Of a DNA stretch of 64,000 bases, positions 8,160 to 17,251 are shown one piece after another (position 1 is the first letter of the stretch; each line of letters begins with the position of its first letter). A program made the translations under genes and the position numbers. Origin of the DNA: Paenibacillus lycopersici (lineage in GTDB: Bacteria > Bacillota > Bacilli > Paenibacillales > Paenibacillaceae); contig NZ_CP048209.1 of the NCBI RefSeq assembly GCF_010119935.1, positions 1,160,001-1,224,000 on the forward strand. Reading direction: 5' to 3'. The notes under the pieces were generated by a model. The model was not told the DNA's origin, made no database searches, and saw nothing but the letters and a program-made list of their open reading frames with translations.

Positions 8160-9776
8160 TTGAACAAGAACTGGAGAAGAATGCACGTCGCCGCGTGCCT
8201 CGCGGCGGTATTGCTCCTCTCGGCTGCCTGCTCTTCCAAGAACGACAGCAACGGTGCGGGCGGAGCGGCGGCCAACGCCGGCGACTCGACTGATGGGAGC
8301 GCTTCCAACGCGATGGCCAAGAAGCTCAAGATCACCGCGTTCGAAGGGTACTGGGGCAAGGTGCAGCCAAGCGACAGTCCCGGCGTGAAAGCCATCGACG
8401 AGAAGTTCAACATTGACTACAAACCGGAGTTCGTGCCGATGGAGCAAGCGCAGCAGAAGATCGCCGTGCTCATGGCCTCCGGCTCGCAGCCGGACATTCT
8501 CGGTCTCGAAGGCGTGGATTCCAACTTCATCAAGTGGGCGAAGCAAGGCGCGTTCCTGCCGCTGAATGATTACATCGACAAGTATCCGGAGCTGAAGCAA
8601 ATCCCGAAATCCATCTGGGACGCCGTGTCCGTCGACGGCAAGATCTACGGCATTCCGCAATATTTTCACATCAAGTACATGAACTCCGCCATCATCCGGA
8701 AGGATTGGCTCGATAAGCTCGGCCTGCAAATGCCGACCAACTATGACGAGCTGCTGCAGGTATCCAAGGCATTCACGGATCAGGATCCCGACGGCAACGG
8801 CAAGAAGGACACGTACGGCTTCGCGACGAGCAAAGGCATCGACTGGAACAACCGGATGGGCGTGTACTACGATATCGGCGCCTGGTATCACAAGAACGAC
8901 CAGGGTCAGCTGATTCCCGGCATCATATCGGACGATGCGAACCTGGACCGGTTGAAATTCATGCAGGAGGCGTATGCCGCGGGCGCGGTTCCGAAGGATT
9001 GGCCGGTCATGGAGTATAACGACGCGAAGCAAATTTTCTGGAGCGGCAAGGCCGGCATTTATTATGAAGGCCTCCCGGGTTCGGCGACCCAATGGAAGCT
9101 GCTCAGCGAGAACGCTCCCGACGCCGAAGTCGTGCCGCTGCCGCCGTTCCAAGCGCCGGACGGCACGCAAGGCCAGCCGGGCATGTCCGGGTATTACACG
9201 ATGAAGACGCTCTCCGCCAAGTTGAAGGACGACCCGGACAAGATCGATCGCATTCTGACCATGGTCGATCAATTCATGAAGTTTACGCCGTTCGACCAGC
9301 GCAATCCGCAGAACGCGGACTTCGATTGGAAGCAAGGCGGCGTCGATAAGGGGTATACGTACGCCAACGGCGTGGCGGATCTCAGCACGGACACCGATGC
9401 CAAGCAGGCGGCGCGTCCGACTACGTTCTTCACCGTTCAGGAGTGGGCGCCCTCCGACGAAGCGCTCGAGCTTGACAAAGGATTGCCGGTTCCGATCGAG
9501 GCAGCCTATGCCAAGGCGGTCGTCGATTTATGGAGCAAACCGAATTTCGTCTACATCGATCCGTTCAACAGCATCCATTCGGACGTGTTCAACGAGAAGT
9601 TCGGCGCCTTGTACGACAAAATGATGGACGGGGAGACGAAGATCATCCTCGGCCAAGAGCCGCTCTCGTATTTCGATACGCTCACGGCCGACTTCCTGAA
9701 GAACGGCGGACAGGCGATCATCGACGACGTCAACAAGCAGTTCGAGGCGCTCGGCGCGACCGGCAGCTGGAAGTGA
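8160..9776 (+). CDS. Extracellular sugar-binding lipoprotein of importer 1
   Basis: 538 residues. A short positively charged start, a hydrophobic stretch and the lipobox LLSAAC (Cys24) mark a lipid-anchored protein, followed by a Ser/Gly/Ala linker. The body is a family-1-type solute-binding protein of the large LplA/YtcQ group; DGKIYGIPQYF and FFTVQEWAPSDE are typical segments. The TTG at 8160 is chosen because AAGGTGGGG precedes it by six bases and it gives a proper signal peptide. It delivers substrate to the permeases at 6250 and 7234. It is clearly paralogous to the lipoprotein at 28306. Confidence 0.9.
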   Translation: MNKNWRRMHVAACLAAVLLLSAACSSKNDSNGAGGAAANAGDSTDGSASNAMAKKLKITAFEGYWGKVQPSDSPGVKAIDEKFNIDYKPEFVPMEQAQQKIAVLMASGSQPDILGLEGVDSNFIKWAKQGAFLPLNDYIDKYPELKQIPKSIWDAVSVDGKIYGIPQYFHIKYMNSAIIRKDWLDKLGLQMPTNYDELLQVSKAFTDQDPDGNGKKDTYGFATSKGIDWNNRMGVYYDIGAWYHKNDQGQLIPGIISDDANLDRLKFMQEAYAAGAVPKDWPVMEYNDAKQIFWSGKAGIYYEGLPGSATQWKLLSENAPDAEVVPLPPFQAPDGTQGQPGMSGYYTMKTLSAKLKDDPDKIDRILTMVDQFMKFTPFDQRNPQNADFDWKQGGVDKGYTYANGVADLSTDTDAKQAARPTTFFTVQEWAPSDEALELDKGLPVPIEAAYAKAVVDLWSKPNFVYIDPFNSIHSDVFNEKFGALYDKMMDGETKIILGQEPLSYFDTLTADFLKNGGQAIIDDVNKQFEALGATGSWK

Positions 9777-9893
9777 TGGCGGCGAAGAAGCCGCGCGAGG
9801 GCTGAAGTCCCGACGGGAGCGAGACGGCCGGCGAATGCCGCGGCAGGCAGACGCCGGCCGTGCCGTGCCCGAATACGAAAGGGTGACGATGGA

Positions 9894-10340
9894 ATGGCGA
9901 CCTATCAGGAACTGGATATCGACAGCGTGGTCCGGATCGGCCTGATGTACCTGGACGGCGATCGATTCGAAGAGGTGCTGCTGGACCGGCATGGACATAC
10001 CGATTACGACTTCGCGCGGTTCACGGACGTGAAGAACGACCTGACCCGCCTGGAGAACATCAATCCGCAGCTCGGGCTATGCGCCGTGCTGTGGCAGCTT
10101 CACCCGGCCAACCGGCAGGTGGCCGTACCGGTCGTCGCGGGCAAGTCGCTGCCGCTCGAGGATTGGACGCGGTCGGCGGCGAACCCGGAACTGCTGCTCG
10201 CGATGGAGAGCGGCCGGCCTCAGGTCAAGAAGCGGGACGGCAGACGCTTGTCCCGCTACTACCCGGTGCGCAACAGCGACGACGAGATTGTCGGCGTGCT
10301 TGAATTGCTGCAGGGCATGGAAGGAATAGCGGATCTGTAG
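9894..10340 (+). CDS. Small soluble protein of unknown function
   Basis: 148 residues, no signal peptide or membrane segment. The C-terminal half (KSLPLEDWT, later RYYPVRNSDDEIVGVLEL) has the look of a PAS/Cache-like sensory sheet ending in a conserved Pro-Val/Gly-Val-Leu-Glu strand, but I do not recognise the family. It sits between the binding lipoprotein and the GH123-like gene, so it may be an accessory of the same system. The ATG at 9894 is preceded only by a weak GGG-rich site. Function unknown. Confidence 0.6.
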   Translation: MATYQELDIDSVVRIGLMYLDGDRFEEVLLDRHGHTDYDFARFTDVKNDLTRLENINPQLGLCAVLWQLHPANRQVAVPVVAGKSLPLEDWTRSAANPELLLAMESGRPQVKKRDGRRLSRYYPVRNSDDEIVGVLELLQGMEGIADL

Positions 10341-10476
10341 GAGCCGGAGCTGCGGAGGCTCGCGACGATGCGCTGTGAGGCGCAAGGGCTGCAATGAATT
10401 GTAATGAGCCGCAATGAGGCGCAAACGATGCGTGAAGATGTGTCATAAGGCGCGAGGAATCGCAAGGAGGCGGGGT

Positions 10477-12333
10477 ATGGATATCTATCTGATCAAGGAC
10501 TACGCGCGCGTAGACGGCGTGACGGGACGGTTCGTCGAGCGGGCATACGAGCACGAGCTCGAGCGGTTCGACCGGGAGCTTGCGCTGCATACGGGCGCCA
10601 ATCAATATGTGTCGTTCCAAGTGATCGTGGATGCCGGCGGAGAGCCGGTCGAATCGGCCGACATATCGTTCGGCGACCTGCAGGGACCGGGAAGGCTGTC
10701 CGCCAAGAACGCGGAGGCGTTCATCGAGTGGTTCCACGAAACCGAGGAGCAGGCGATTCCGGATTGCCTCGTTCCGCTCGATTCGGGCTTCCCGTTCCGC
10801 ATCCCGCAGCATCCCGATTATTTGCCCGTGCAGCGGGTCGGCGCGTTGTGGGTCGATTGGTTCGTGCCGCGGGAAGCGGCAGCCGGCGAATACGAAGGCG
10901 TCGTGCGCGTCCGGGCGAACGCGGTCGAGAGGGAATTCGTGCTCAGGCTGGTCGTCCATGCCGTGACGGTGCCGGATCGAAGCTTGATGACCGCCGATCT
11001 GAACGCGTATGCCGACTCGATCTCGCCGGTCTTCCCGCATCTGTCCGCCAATCCGGACCGGTACGAGGACGGCAGCTTCTTCGACGTGGAGCGACAGGTC
11101 GTCGCCATGGCCCGCGAGCATCGCGCGCTGTACCATAACTTGGGCTACAAGCATTCGGGCATCGTTACGCCGTCCTTCGCGCCGGAGCTGGAAGGCGAGG
11201 GCAAGCATATCCGGGTGAAATCGTGGGAGCTGTTCGACCGCCATTTCGGCCCGTATCTGGATGGAACGGCCTTCGCGGATTCCAGGAGGGGCGCGTACCC
11301 GATCGAATACTTGTACCTGCCGTTCCATGTCAATTGGCCCGCCCGGTTCGAGAAGTGGGGGAAGAAAGGGTTCCGCACCGAAGTGCGCAGAATCATGGCG
11401 GAATTCATCCGGCATTTCGAAGAGAAGGGCTGGACGCAGACGAAGCTCGAGCTCTTCCTGAATCATAAGAAGCAGTATCGCTTCTATCCGTTCACGCTGG
11501 ACGAAATCTGGTACGAGCATGACGAGGAGCCGTTCGAGCAGTTCTACGACATCATCAAGGACACCTACGATTCGACGTCCGTTCCGTTCGTGTTCCGGAC
11601 GGATGAGAGCAACCATTACGGCAATCATTACCGCAACGAGTATGCCGACATGTGCGACCTGTGGGTCGTCAACGCGGGCATGTTCAGCTGGTTCCCGGAC
11701 AGCGTCGAGATCATGAAGCAGAAAGGAAACGTCGTCTGGCTTTACGGCGGCGTACTGCGCCAGCTGTCCTGCCCGTTGACGACCTTGTTCACATGGCCGA
11801 TGCAGACGTTCATGTCGGGCGTGGACGGCTTCTGCGTATGGAATGCCTTCGGCCATGGCCGGATCGATTATTTGAAGGCGCCGAATGCGGACGAGATCAT
11901 CATGTACCCGGGCGTCCCCTTCGGGATCGAGGGCCCGGTGCCGTCGATCCGGCTGAAGGCGCTCCGCAATGCGATGCAGCTGGCCGATGTGCTGATGTGC
12001 ACGAACGGCTACGACTACGAAACCCGCTCGTCGTTCAACCGGCAGGTCAAAGATATCGTGAACGGCCATTACGGCTTCGCGGACGACGGCGGCTGGTGGA
12101 AGGCAACCCCCGATTTCGTCGATACGCCGCCGCGCTATTGGGACTTCGGCCCTGGCGGCCTGGTCGAGCAGGCGTGCTCGCCCGAACCGTCGCACGGCAA
12201 GTCGCCGCGGCTGATCGAATGCATTCGCCAGGACGTGCTGACGCATCTGGGCGCTTCCGGCCTGTTCGCTCCGGCGGCGCCCGGCGATTCGCGGACGGAA
12301 GAAGCGCCCGCAGGGGCGGCAAGCGGATCGTAG
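10477..12333 (+). CDS. GH123-like (DUF4091) glycoside hydrolase domain protein
   Basis: 618 residues, no signal peptide, so cytoplasmic. The N-terminal part is beta-rich (about 1-180); the rest resembles the DUF4091 catalytic barrel, which in family GH123 releases N-acetylgalactosamine by substrate-assisted catalysis using an adjacent Asp-Glu pair. Here an Asp342-Glu343 pair is present in LDEIWYEHDEEP. The C-terminus has the family segment PSIRLKALRNAMQ. The ATG at 10477 has AAGGAGG six bases upstream. It follows importer 1, so it probably cleaves the imported oligosaccharide. It is related to the protein at 23306 but clearly diverged. Activity is inferred; DUF4091 is a broad family. Confidence 0.7.
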   Translation: MDIYLIKDYARVDGVTGRFVERAYEHELERFDRELALHTGANQYVSFQVIVDAGGEPVESADISFGDLQGPGRLSAKNAEAFIEWFHETEEQAIPDCLVPLDSGFPFRIPQHPDYLPVQRVGALWVDWFVPREAAAGEYEGVVRVRANAVEREFVLRLVVHAVTVPDRSLMTADLNAYADSISPVFPHLSANPDRYEDGSFFDVERQVVAMAREHRALYHNLGYKHSGIVTPSFAPELEGEGKHIRVKSWELFDRHFGPYLDGTAFADSRRGAYPIEYLYLPFHVNWPARFEKWGKKGFRTEVRRIMAEFIRHFEEKGWTQTKLELFLNHKKQYRFYPFTLDEIWYEHDEEPFEQFYDIIKDTYDSTSVPFVFRTDESNHYGNHYRNEYADMCDLWVVNAGMFSWFPDSVEIMKQKGNVVWLYGGVLRQLSCPLTTLFTWPMQTFMSGVDGFCVWNAFGHGRIDYLKAPNADEIIMYPGVPFGIEGPVPSIRLKALRNAMQLADVLMCTNGYDYETRSSFNRQVKDIVNGHYGFADDGGWWKATPDFVDTPPRYWDFGPGGLVEQACSPEPSHGKSPRLIECIRQDVLTHLGASGLFAPAAPGDSRTEEAPAGAASGS

Positions 12334-12363
12334 TCCGCCCTGTAGTATCTATTGTTGTTATAG

Positions 12364-12396
12364 AGACCTGCCTCTCTCCGGGGCAGGTCTTTATAA
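12364..12396 (+). terminator. Intrinsic terminator after system 1
   Basis: AGACCTGCC (12364-12372) pairs with GGCAGGTCT (12382-12390), followed by TTTATAA. It ends the GH123-like gene transcript. Confidence 0.75.
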
Positions 12397-12415
12397 GTCC
12401 ATCCATGCAAGGAAG

Positions 12416-12593
12416 TGGACAGGAGATCCTTTATTCGCTGCTTGATCACATTTTTCCGTGTGCTCGCGGACAGGAGATCCGTTAGATCGGCTAATTAGTA
12501 TGTTTTCGCGGTCTTTCGGAGACATTAACGGATCCTGTGTCCGTGTGCTGCCCCATAAGCCCGATATTGCCAAATTAACGGAACCACTGTCCG
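12416..12593 (-). repeat. Four-box dispersed repeat element, copy 2
   Basis: Reverse orientation relative to copy 1. GGACAGGAGATCC-type boxes start at 12416 and 12467; GGATCCTGTGTCCG-type boxes end at 12543 and 12593. Inner pair 12467-12543 is 77 bp. About 80 percent identical by eye to copy 4 over the full length. Confidence 0.9.
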
Positions 12594-12687
12594 CTAGCCT
12601 TGGAGAGGGAGACTTTTCCTTCCAATAGATCTGGCAAATGCGGCAGATCTGGCAAATGCGACGTCGAACTTTCTCGACAGCCTTGGG

Positions 12688-12709
12688 ACTTGCCTCTCCG
12701 GGGCAGGTC
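12688..12709 (-). terminator. Second copy of the 12.36-kb terminator stem
   Basis: GACTTGCC and GGCAGGTC can pair. The segment repeats the sequence around 12364 including the following CATCCATGCA, and lies just beyond the stop of the minus-strand gene at 12760. The direction is uncertain. Confidence 0.4.
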
Positions 12710-12759
12710 TCTTCGTCATCCATGCATGCAAGAGAAATGAAGAGCGCAACGCTTCCATG

Positions 12760-13470
12760 TCAGGGCCGTGTCATCAAATAAGCCGCGATGTCGTTCACGA
12801 AGTCCGGTTTGCCGCCGTTAGCAGGTTGCTTGGCCCTGCACGCAGGCTGTATGCCGATGGCGGCCAAAGCTTGTGCGGCGATTTCCCCCACGGCGATCAC
12901 CGCATCCGACGGGAACAGCGCGAAGAACGCCTGCAGACATTGCTTCCCCGTCTCCAGTTCCGCGGCTGTCAGCTGCGTACCGGATCGATTATTCATTGTT
13001 CCTTTGCCCGGATGGTAGGGGTGGAACGGAAACGCGTTCCATAACACGAATTCGTCAGGCGCCGCGCCATAGTCAAGCATCGTATTCCACACGATGGTCG
13101 CCGTAGGTTCCGCCATCCCCATCGCTTGCTGCGTCTTGTTCATATCCTTGCGCACCTTGCTCGTTCGCGTCCGCGCATCCCCGGGTAAAACATGGCCGGG
13201 CGGAACTTGCTTATGATGACCGGCAATCATTCTCTCCGACGTCATGGCAATCCCCGAGAATCTTCCGCCCTGATAGCCGAGCGCCTCGGCGACCAGCACG
13301 TACTTCGCGGTTTCAAGCCGGGCCTCCAGATAGGCCTTCAAATGCTCCCGTCGCAGCTGCGGACTAAGCGGAACATCGTATGTACGGTTTCGGGCTTTCC
13401 AAGGATTGAATACGCCCTGCGAGGATCGGCAGTTTCGCAGCACTTGAATAAATGCGTCGACGTTCGTCAT
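12760..13470 (-). CDS. Uracil-DNA glycosylase family protein
   Basis: 236 residues. The region EALGYQGGRFSGIAMTSE matches the N-terminal active-site motif of the uracil-DNA glycosylase superfamily (Glu/Asp-x-Pro-Gly-x-x-Glu/Gly-like loop, here with Leu for Pro), and LWNAFPFHPY is the usual second strand motif. Family members remove uracil or related bases from DNA. The ATG at 13470 has GAGGGGAACC directly upstream; an in-frame upstream ATG at 13497 lacks a site. It stands alone on the minus strand with no operon partner. The departures from the standard motif mean the base specificity cannot be predicted. Confidence 0.7.
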   Translation of the reverse strand: MTNVDAFIQVLRNCRSSQGVFNPWKARNRTYDVPLSPQLRREHLKAYLEARLETAKYVLVAEALGYQGGRFSGIAMTSERMIAGHHKQVPPGHVLPGDARTRTSKVRKDMNKTQQAMGMAEPTATIVWNTMLDYGAAPDEFVLWNAFPFHPYHPGKGTMNNRSGTQLTAAELETGKQCLQAFFALFPSDAVIAVGEIAAQALAAIGIQPACRAKQPANGGKPDFVNDIAAYLMTRP

Positions 13471-13813
13471 GGTTCCCCTCTTCCAGTAGACTTGCAAAGA
13501 ACCTCACACACCTGCTGCAGAATAGCAAAAAAGTCGAAAAGCTGCCATTCGGGTAACTTTACCAGCCGCAGACCGGCAAAAGTGTCGATAAAGTTGTCAT
13601 TCGGGCAACTTTATCCGCCGCAGACCGGCAAAAACGCCGGGAAAGCTGCTCATCGGGCGACTTTACCTAGCTTCTTCGTTCCACCTTCTGTAAATTCTAT
13701 CATATCGTGCGGGGGATGATGAGCGGCATTCCGATTTCGATTGATTGTGAGAATGAACGATTTTCCGCGATGCGGCTTGCTCTGGTACAATCACTTTCAA
13801 AGGGGAGATGCTT
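13471..13813. other. Promoter region and 52-bp hairpin repeat
   Basis: Holds the hairpin-array element (13491-13669). Upstream of the MazG-like gene a TACAAT at 13786-13791 could be a -10 box; the matching -35 is poor. Confidence 0.5.
13491..13669 (+). repeat. 52-bp-pitch hairpin array element, copy 1
   Basis: After a conserved left end (TTGCAAAGAACCTCAC, then CTGCAGAA and an A-run) come units starting exactly at 13538, 13590 and 13642. Each unit contains AAAGYTG, nine bases, then its complement ending ACTTT; the spacer has CCGCCGCAGACCGGC. The same element with the same end occurs inverted at 61171-61396. Confidence 0.85.
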
Positions 13814-14146
13814 ATGCCGGTGTACAATAAACTCGTGCGCGACCTGATTCCGCGCATCATCGCATCGAAGGGCCGAACCTGCCGCACGCGGATGCTGGAC
13901 GAAGAAGCGTACCGGAAGGAACTGCTCGCCAAGCTTAAGGAAGAGGCGGACGAATACTTCGCCGCCGAGCGTCCGGAAGAAGCGCTCGAGGAACTGGCCG
14001 ACATGCTTGAAGTGATGCGGGCGCTGGCCGCCGTGCACGGGGCAACGTGGGAGCAGCTTGAAGCGATCGGAGCGAAGAAGACGGCATTGCGCGGCGGATT
14101 CCGGGATCATCGTGTGTATTTGATTGACGTCGACGGGGATGAATAA
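13814..14146 (+). CDS. MazG-like nucleoside triphosphate pyrophosphohydrolase
   Basis: 110 residues. It starts with YNKLVRDLIPRII, and the helix with KEEADEYF and EALEELADMLEV carries the paired acidic residues that bind magnesium in the all-alpha NTP pyrophosphatase (phosphoribosyl-ATP pyrophosphohydrolase-like) fold. Members hydrolyse the alpha-beta bond of nucleoside triphosphates as house cleaning. The second ATG (13814) is chosen because AGGGGAG touches the first ATG (13808) but is six bases from the second. It is a single-gene unit followed by a hairpin at 14331. Confidence 0.85.
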   Translation: MPVYNKLVRDLIPRIIASKGRTCRTRMLDEEAYRKELLAKLKEEADEYFAAERPEEALEELADMLEVMRALAAVHGATWEQLEAIGAKKTALRGGFRDHRVYLIDVDGDE

Positions 14147-14504
14147 TGGCGACGCATGATCGACGTATAGAATGAAAGCAACGAATAAACGGGAGGCGGG
14201 CAGCCCCGGGCATGCGTAGGCGGAAGCGGGTGGCCGCGAGGCTATTGAGCCGATTAGGATGCGCCGGCGGAGGCCGCTTGAAATCATGATCGAACCCCAT
14301 TATGCTTGAATTCGACAATATTCAGCGAAGGACGCCGAGATCATACGCTCGGCGTCTTGTTGCCGTTCGTGCGATTAATTTCGGCAGCGGCGGCATGGCC
14401 GTTGTTCGGGCGGCGGCGCTTCCTGATAATTGGTTATTCTATAAGTTATGGATTGTTAATCCAAAATCATCGCTCACCCAGAACGCCGCATAAGGAGAAC
14501 CCGC
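14147..14504. other. Spacer before three-component sensor genes
   Basis: About 360 bp, no gene seen. It contains the hairpin at 14331-14356 and an AT-rich stretch (14425-14470) that probably carries the promoter of the sensor operon. Confidence 0.5.
14331..14361 (+). terminator. Hairpin with short T-rich tail
   Basis: GACGCCGAG (14331-14339) pairs with CTCGGCGTC (14348-14356), followed by TTGTT. It probably ends the MazG-like transcript. Confidence 0.6.
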
Positions 14505-15752
14505 ATGAAGAATCGGATTTGGAACGGAGGACTCATTCTGCTCGCGCTGCTGTTCGCGGGCTTGTTCGCGTGCTTCGCGACTGCCGTCGCGCATACCCGC
14601 GATTGGACGCTGCAGCTGAAGCCGGCCTCGACGGCTCCCGGCGAGGACGGCAAGCGGCCGCCGCGCGTCGCGCTGATCGCGCAGGTGCAGAACAATCCGT
14701 TCTGGCGCTCGGTCGAGGAAGGAGCCGCGTCCGCGTCCAAGCGTTTCGGCATGGAGCTGGAATACATGGGGCCGTTCCGGGTCGATCCCGCCGAGCAGAA
14801 GCGGCTGCTGGAGAAGGCGATCGCCGAGCGGTTCGACGCGCTCCTCGTGCAAGGACAGAACGATCCGTCCTACGCGCGGCTGATCGATCAAGCCGCGGCT
14901 AACGGCATTCCCGTCATCGCCGTCGACGCGGACGAGCCCGGCAGCGAGCGGCTCGCGTACGTAGGGACGGACAATCGCACCGCCGGCCGGCGAATGGGAG
15001 AGCTCGTCCTCCGCGCCGTCGGCGAGACGGGGAAGATCGGCGTGCTGATCGGCAGCCAGGCGAGCAATCAACAGCTCCGCCTGGCAGGATTCCGTGACGT
15101 GGTCAAGCGCCATCCGGGCTTAACGGTCGAGGACGTGCGATCGTCCAATACCTCCCGGCTGCAGGCGGAAGAGCAGGCCGAGGACATGCTGCGCCGGCAT
15201 CCGGATTTGAAGGCGATCGTCGGGTTCAGCGCCTTGGACGGACTGGGCATCGCGGAAGCCGCGAAACGGATGGCAGCCGGCAACGTGCTCGTTTTCGGCT
15301 TCGACGACCCCGGCAGCACGCGGGACGAGATCCGCGGCTGCCAGATTACGGCGGCGCTCGTCCAGCAGCCGAGCCGCATGGGGGAAGAGGCCGTCACGCT
15401 GATCCATGATCATCTTCGCGGCCGGAAGCCGGAGGAGCTGCATTTCACCGGAACGACCGTGCTGGACCGCGCCTCTCTCGCCGCCGAAGACGCAGGCGCC
15501 GCGTCCGCCGGAAACGCCATCGCTGAAGGCGGCGAATCGGCCGGGAACGTTGCAGCTGAAGGCGCCATGAATGCCGGAAAAGGTACCGTACTGGGCCAAG
15601 GCGTTACGAATGCCGGAAACGCCGTCGCTGAAAGCGCCACGAATGCCGGAAAAGGTACCGTACCTGGCGAAGGCGCCACGGCAGCAGGAAACGCCGTCAC
15701 TGAAGACGCCGAACCGACCGAAGGCGCCGCCGCCGCGGAGGGCTGCCGATGA
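14505..15752 (+). CDS. Membrane-anchored sugar-binding sensor (RbsB/XylFII-like)
   Basis: 415 residues. An N-terminal hydrophobic segment (about 8-28) without a lipobox anchors or exports it; residues about 50-320 are a periplasmic-binding-protein type-1 fold (ALIAQVQNNPFWRSVEEGA, IPVIAVDADEPGS, VLVFGFDDPGSTRDEI). In Firmicutes such proteins work with a LytS/YesM kinase and an AraC regulator as a three-component sugar sensor (XylFII-LytS for xylose), and exactly this order follows. Residues about 325-415 are an unusual tail of 11- and 13-residue repeats (NAGNAVAE, NAGKGTVPGE) that the family lacks, and the DNA shows matching 33/39-bp tandem units. The stop overlaps the kinase start as ATGA. 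Confidence 0.8.
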   Translation: MKNRIWNGGLILLALLFAGLFACFATAVAHTRDWTLQLKPASTAPGEDGKRPPRVALIAQVQNNPFWRSVEEGAASASKRFGMELEYMGPFRVDPAEQKRLLEKAIAERFDALLVQGQNDPSYARLIDQAAANGIPVIAVDADEPGSERLAYVGTDNRTAGRRMGELVLRAVGETGKIGVLIGSQASNQQLRLAGFRDVVKRHPGLTVEDVRSSNTSRLQAEEQAEDMLRRHPDLKAIVGFSALDGLGIAEAAKRMAAGNVLVFGFDDPGSTRDEIRGCQITAALVQQPSRMGEEAVTLIHDHLRGRKPEELHFTGTTVLDRASLAAEDAGAASAGNAIAEGGESAGNVAAEGAMNAGKGTVLGQGVTNAGNAVAESATNAGKGTVPGEGATAAGNAVTEDAEPTEGAAAAEGCR

Positions 15753-17251
15753 CGATTCGCGCGAAGCTGCTCATCGTCATTCCGCTGCTGGTCCTGGCGG
15801 CGAATACGATGATTTTCTTTCTCTTCCGAAGCTCGACGCTCGTGCAGGACGGCTACGACCATATGCTGAACCGGATTCTCGCCTACAAGCAGGCCGTGCA
15901 AGCGTCCGATCAATCGCTGCAGTCTTTGTACGACTACTTGCTCGATCCGGGTCCCGGACTCCGGGCCGAGATGACGCGAACGAACGAATCGCTCCGGGCG
16001 AGCGGGGCAATGATCGAGGCTGTCGGCCTGCTGCCCGCGCTCGCTCCGCAAGTGACCGGTTACTTGAATTTGATCGGCACGCTTGCCGATCAGGAGCGGC
16101 ATGCCGCCGAAGCGGCCGCGACGCCGAAGGAAGCGCTCGCGAGGTACGAGTCCGCAGAGAAGACGGCGGAGTTCATCCGCGAGGAAGGCCAGCGGCTGGT
16201 CGATCTCGATCTCGGGATCGATCAGCCGGTCTTCCGGCACATCCAGCAGGAGAACAAGCGGATGCGCCAATTGGGCGTCGCCGTTATCGCCGTCCAGACG
16301 CTGCTCAGCGTCTGCCTTGCCGTATGGGTGTCGCGCAGCGTCACGGAGCCCGTCGGACGGCTTGTCCGAATGGCCCGCCAAGTGTCCGAAGGCCGGCCGC
16401 AAGCCGAGCTGCCCGACGCGCGCACCGAGGCGCAGGCCCAAGCGAAGGACGAGCTCGGCATGCTGACGCAGGCGTTCCTGCAGATGCTCGCCTCGCTGCA
16501 TGAGGCCGCGGGCCGGGACAAGGAGCGGCTCGAGCGGGAGCGCTTCGTCAAGGAACTGGAGCTTCGCGCGCTGCAGAGCCAGATCCAGCCGCATTTTCTG
16601 TTCAATGCGCTCAACGTCCTGTCCAAGCTCTCCCTGCTCGAAGGGGCGGAGAGGACATCCGACCTTATCGTTTCCATGTCGAGGTTGATTCGATACCGGC
16701 TGCGCAAGCTGGACGAGCCCGTATCGCTCCGCGAAGAGCTTGGCCATGTGACGGAATATGCGGCGCTCCAGCAGGCGCGGTTCGGCAGCCGGATCCGGTT
16801 CGAGACCGATGTCGACGAGAACGCCCTATCCGCCATGCTGCCAGCGCTGACCGTCCAGCCGCTCGTGGAGAACGCGTTCGTTCACGGCATCGAGAGCATC
16901 GAGGCGGGGGCCGCGATTCGGCTTGCCGTCGCCGTCGATGGAGCCGATGCCGTGATCGGAATTTCGGATAACGGCGTCGGCATGGACGAAGCGACCCGCC
17001 GGTCCCTGCTGCGGCTCGATTATGATCCGGCTGCAGTGGCGGACAATGATGCGCCGAAGCGGCCGGAGCCCGCATCGATGTCGGCAGGCATCGGCACAAG
17101 CAACGTGTTCCGGCGGTTGCAGCTGTTCACCGGACGAAGCGACGCGGTCGCGATCCGCAGCGCCCCCGGTGAAGGCACGACGTTCACGATTCGCATTCCG
17201 ATGAAACCGAAGGAGGAGCAAGCCCATGTACCGTTTGATGATCGCGGATGA
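15749..17251 (+). CDS. LytS/YesM-type sensor kinase of three-component system
   Basis: 500 residues. Membrane segments at about 7-27 and about 180-200 flank a small extracytoplasmic helical region, too short to bind sugar itself, consistent with reading the binding protein encoded just upstream. HAMP follows, then QIQPHFLFNALNVLSKL with the phosphoacceptor His282, and the ATPase motifs PLVENAFVHG and DNGVGMD. It overlaps the sensor gene by four bases and the regulator gene by 26 bases, so all three are coupled. Confidence 0.9.
   Translation: MTIRAKLLIVIPLLVLAANTMIFFLFRSSTLVQDGYDHMLNRILAYKQAVQASDQSLQSLYDYLLDPGPGLRAEMTRTNESLRASGAMIEAVGLLPALAPQVTGYLNLIGTLADQERHAAEAAATPKEALARYESAEKTAEFIREEGQRLVDLDLGIDQPVFRHIQQENKRMRQLGVAVIAVQTLLSVCLAVWVSRSVTEPVGRLVRMARQVSEGRPQAELPDARTEAQAQAKDELGMLTQAFLQMLASLHEAAGRDKERLERERFVKELELRALQSQIQPHFLFNALNVLSKLSLLEGAERTSDLIVSMSRLIRYRLRKLDEPVSLREELGHVTEYAALQQARFGSRIRFETDVDENALSAMLPALTVQPLVENAFVHGIESIEAGAAIRLAVAVDGADAVIGISDNGVGMDEATRRSLLRLDYDPAAVADNDAPKRPEPASMSAGIGTSNVFRRLQLFTGRSDAVAIRSAPGEGTTFTIRIPMKPKEEQAHVPFDDRG

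Larger units (their letters stand above)
12334..12759. other. Gene-free region with duplicated terminator and repeat
   Basis: Contains the terminator at 12364-12396, four-box copy 2 at 12416-12593 and a second version of the terminator with its downstream CATCCATGCA sequence at 12688-12740. No gene seen. Confidence 0.75.
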
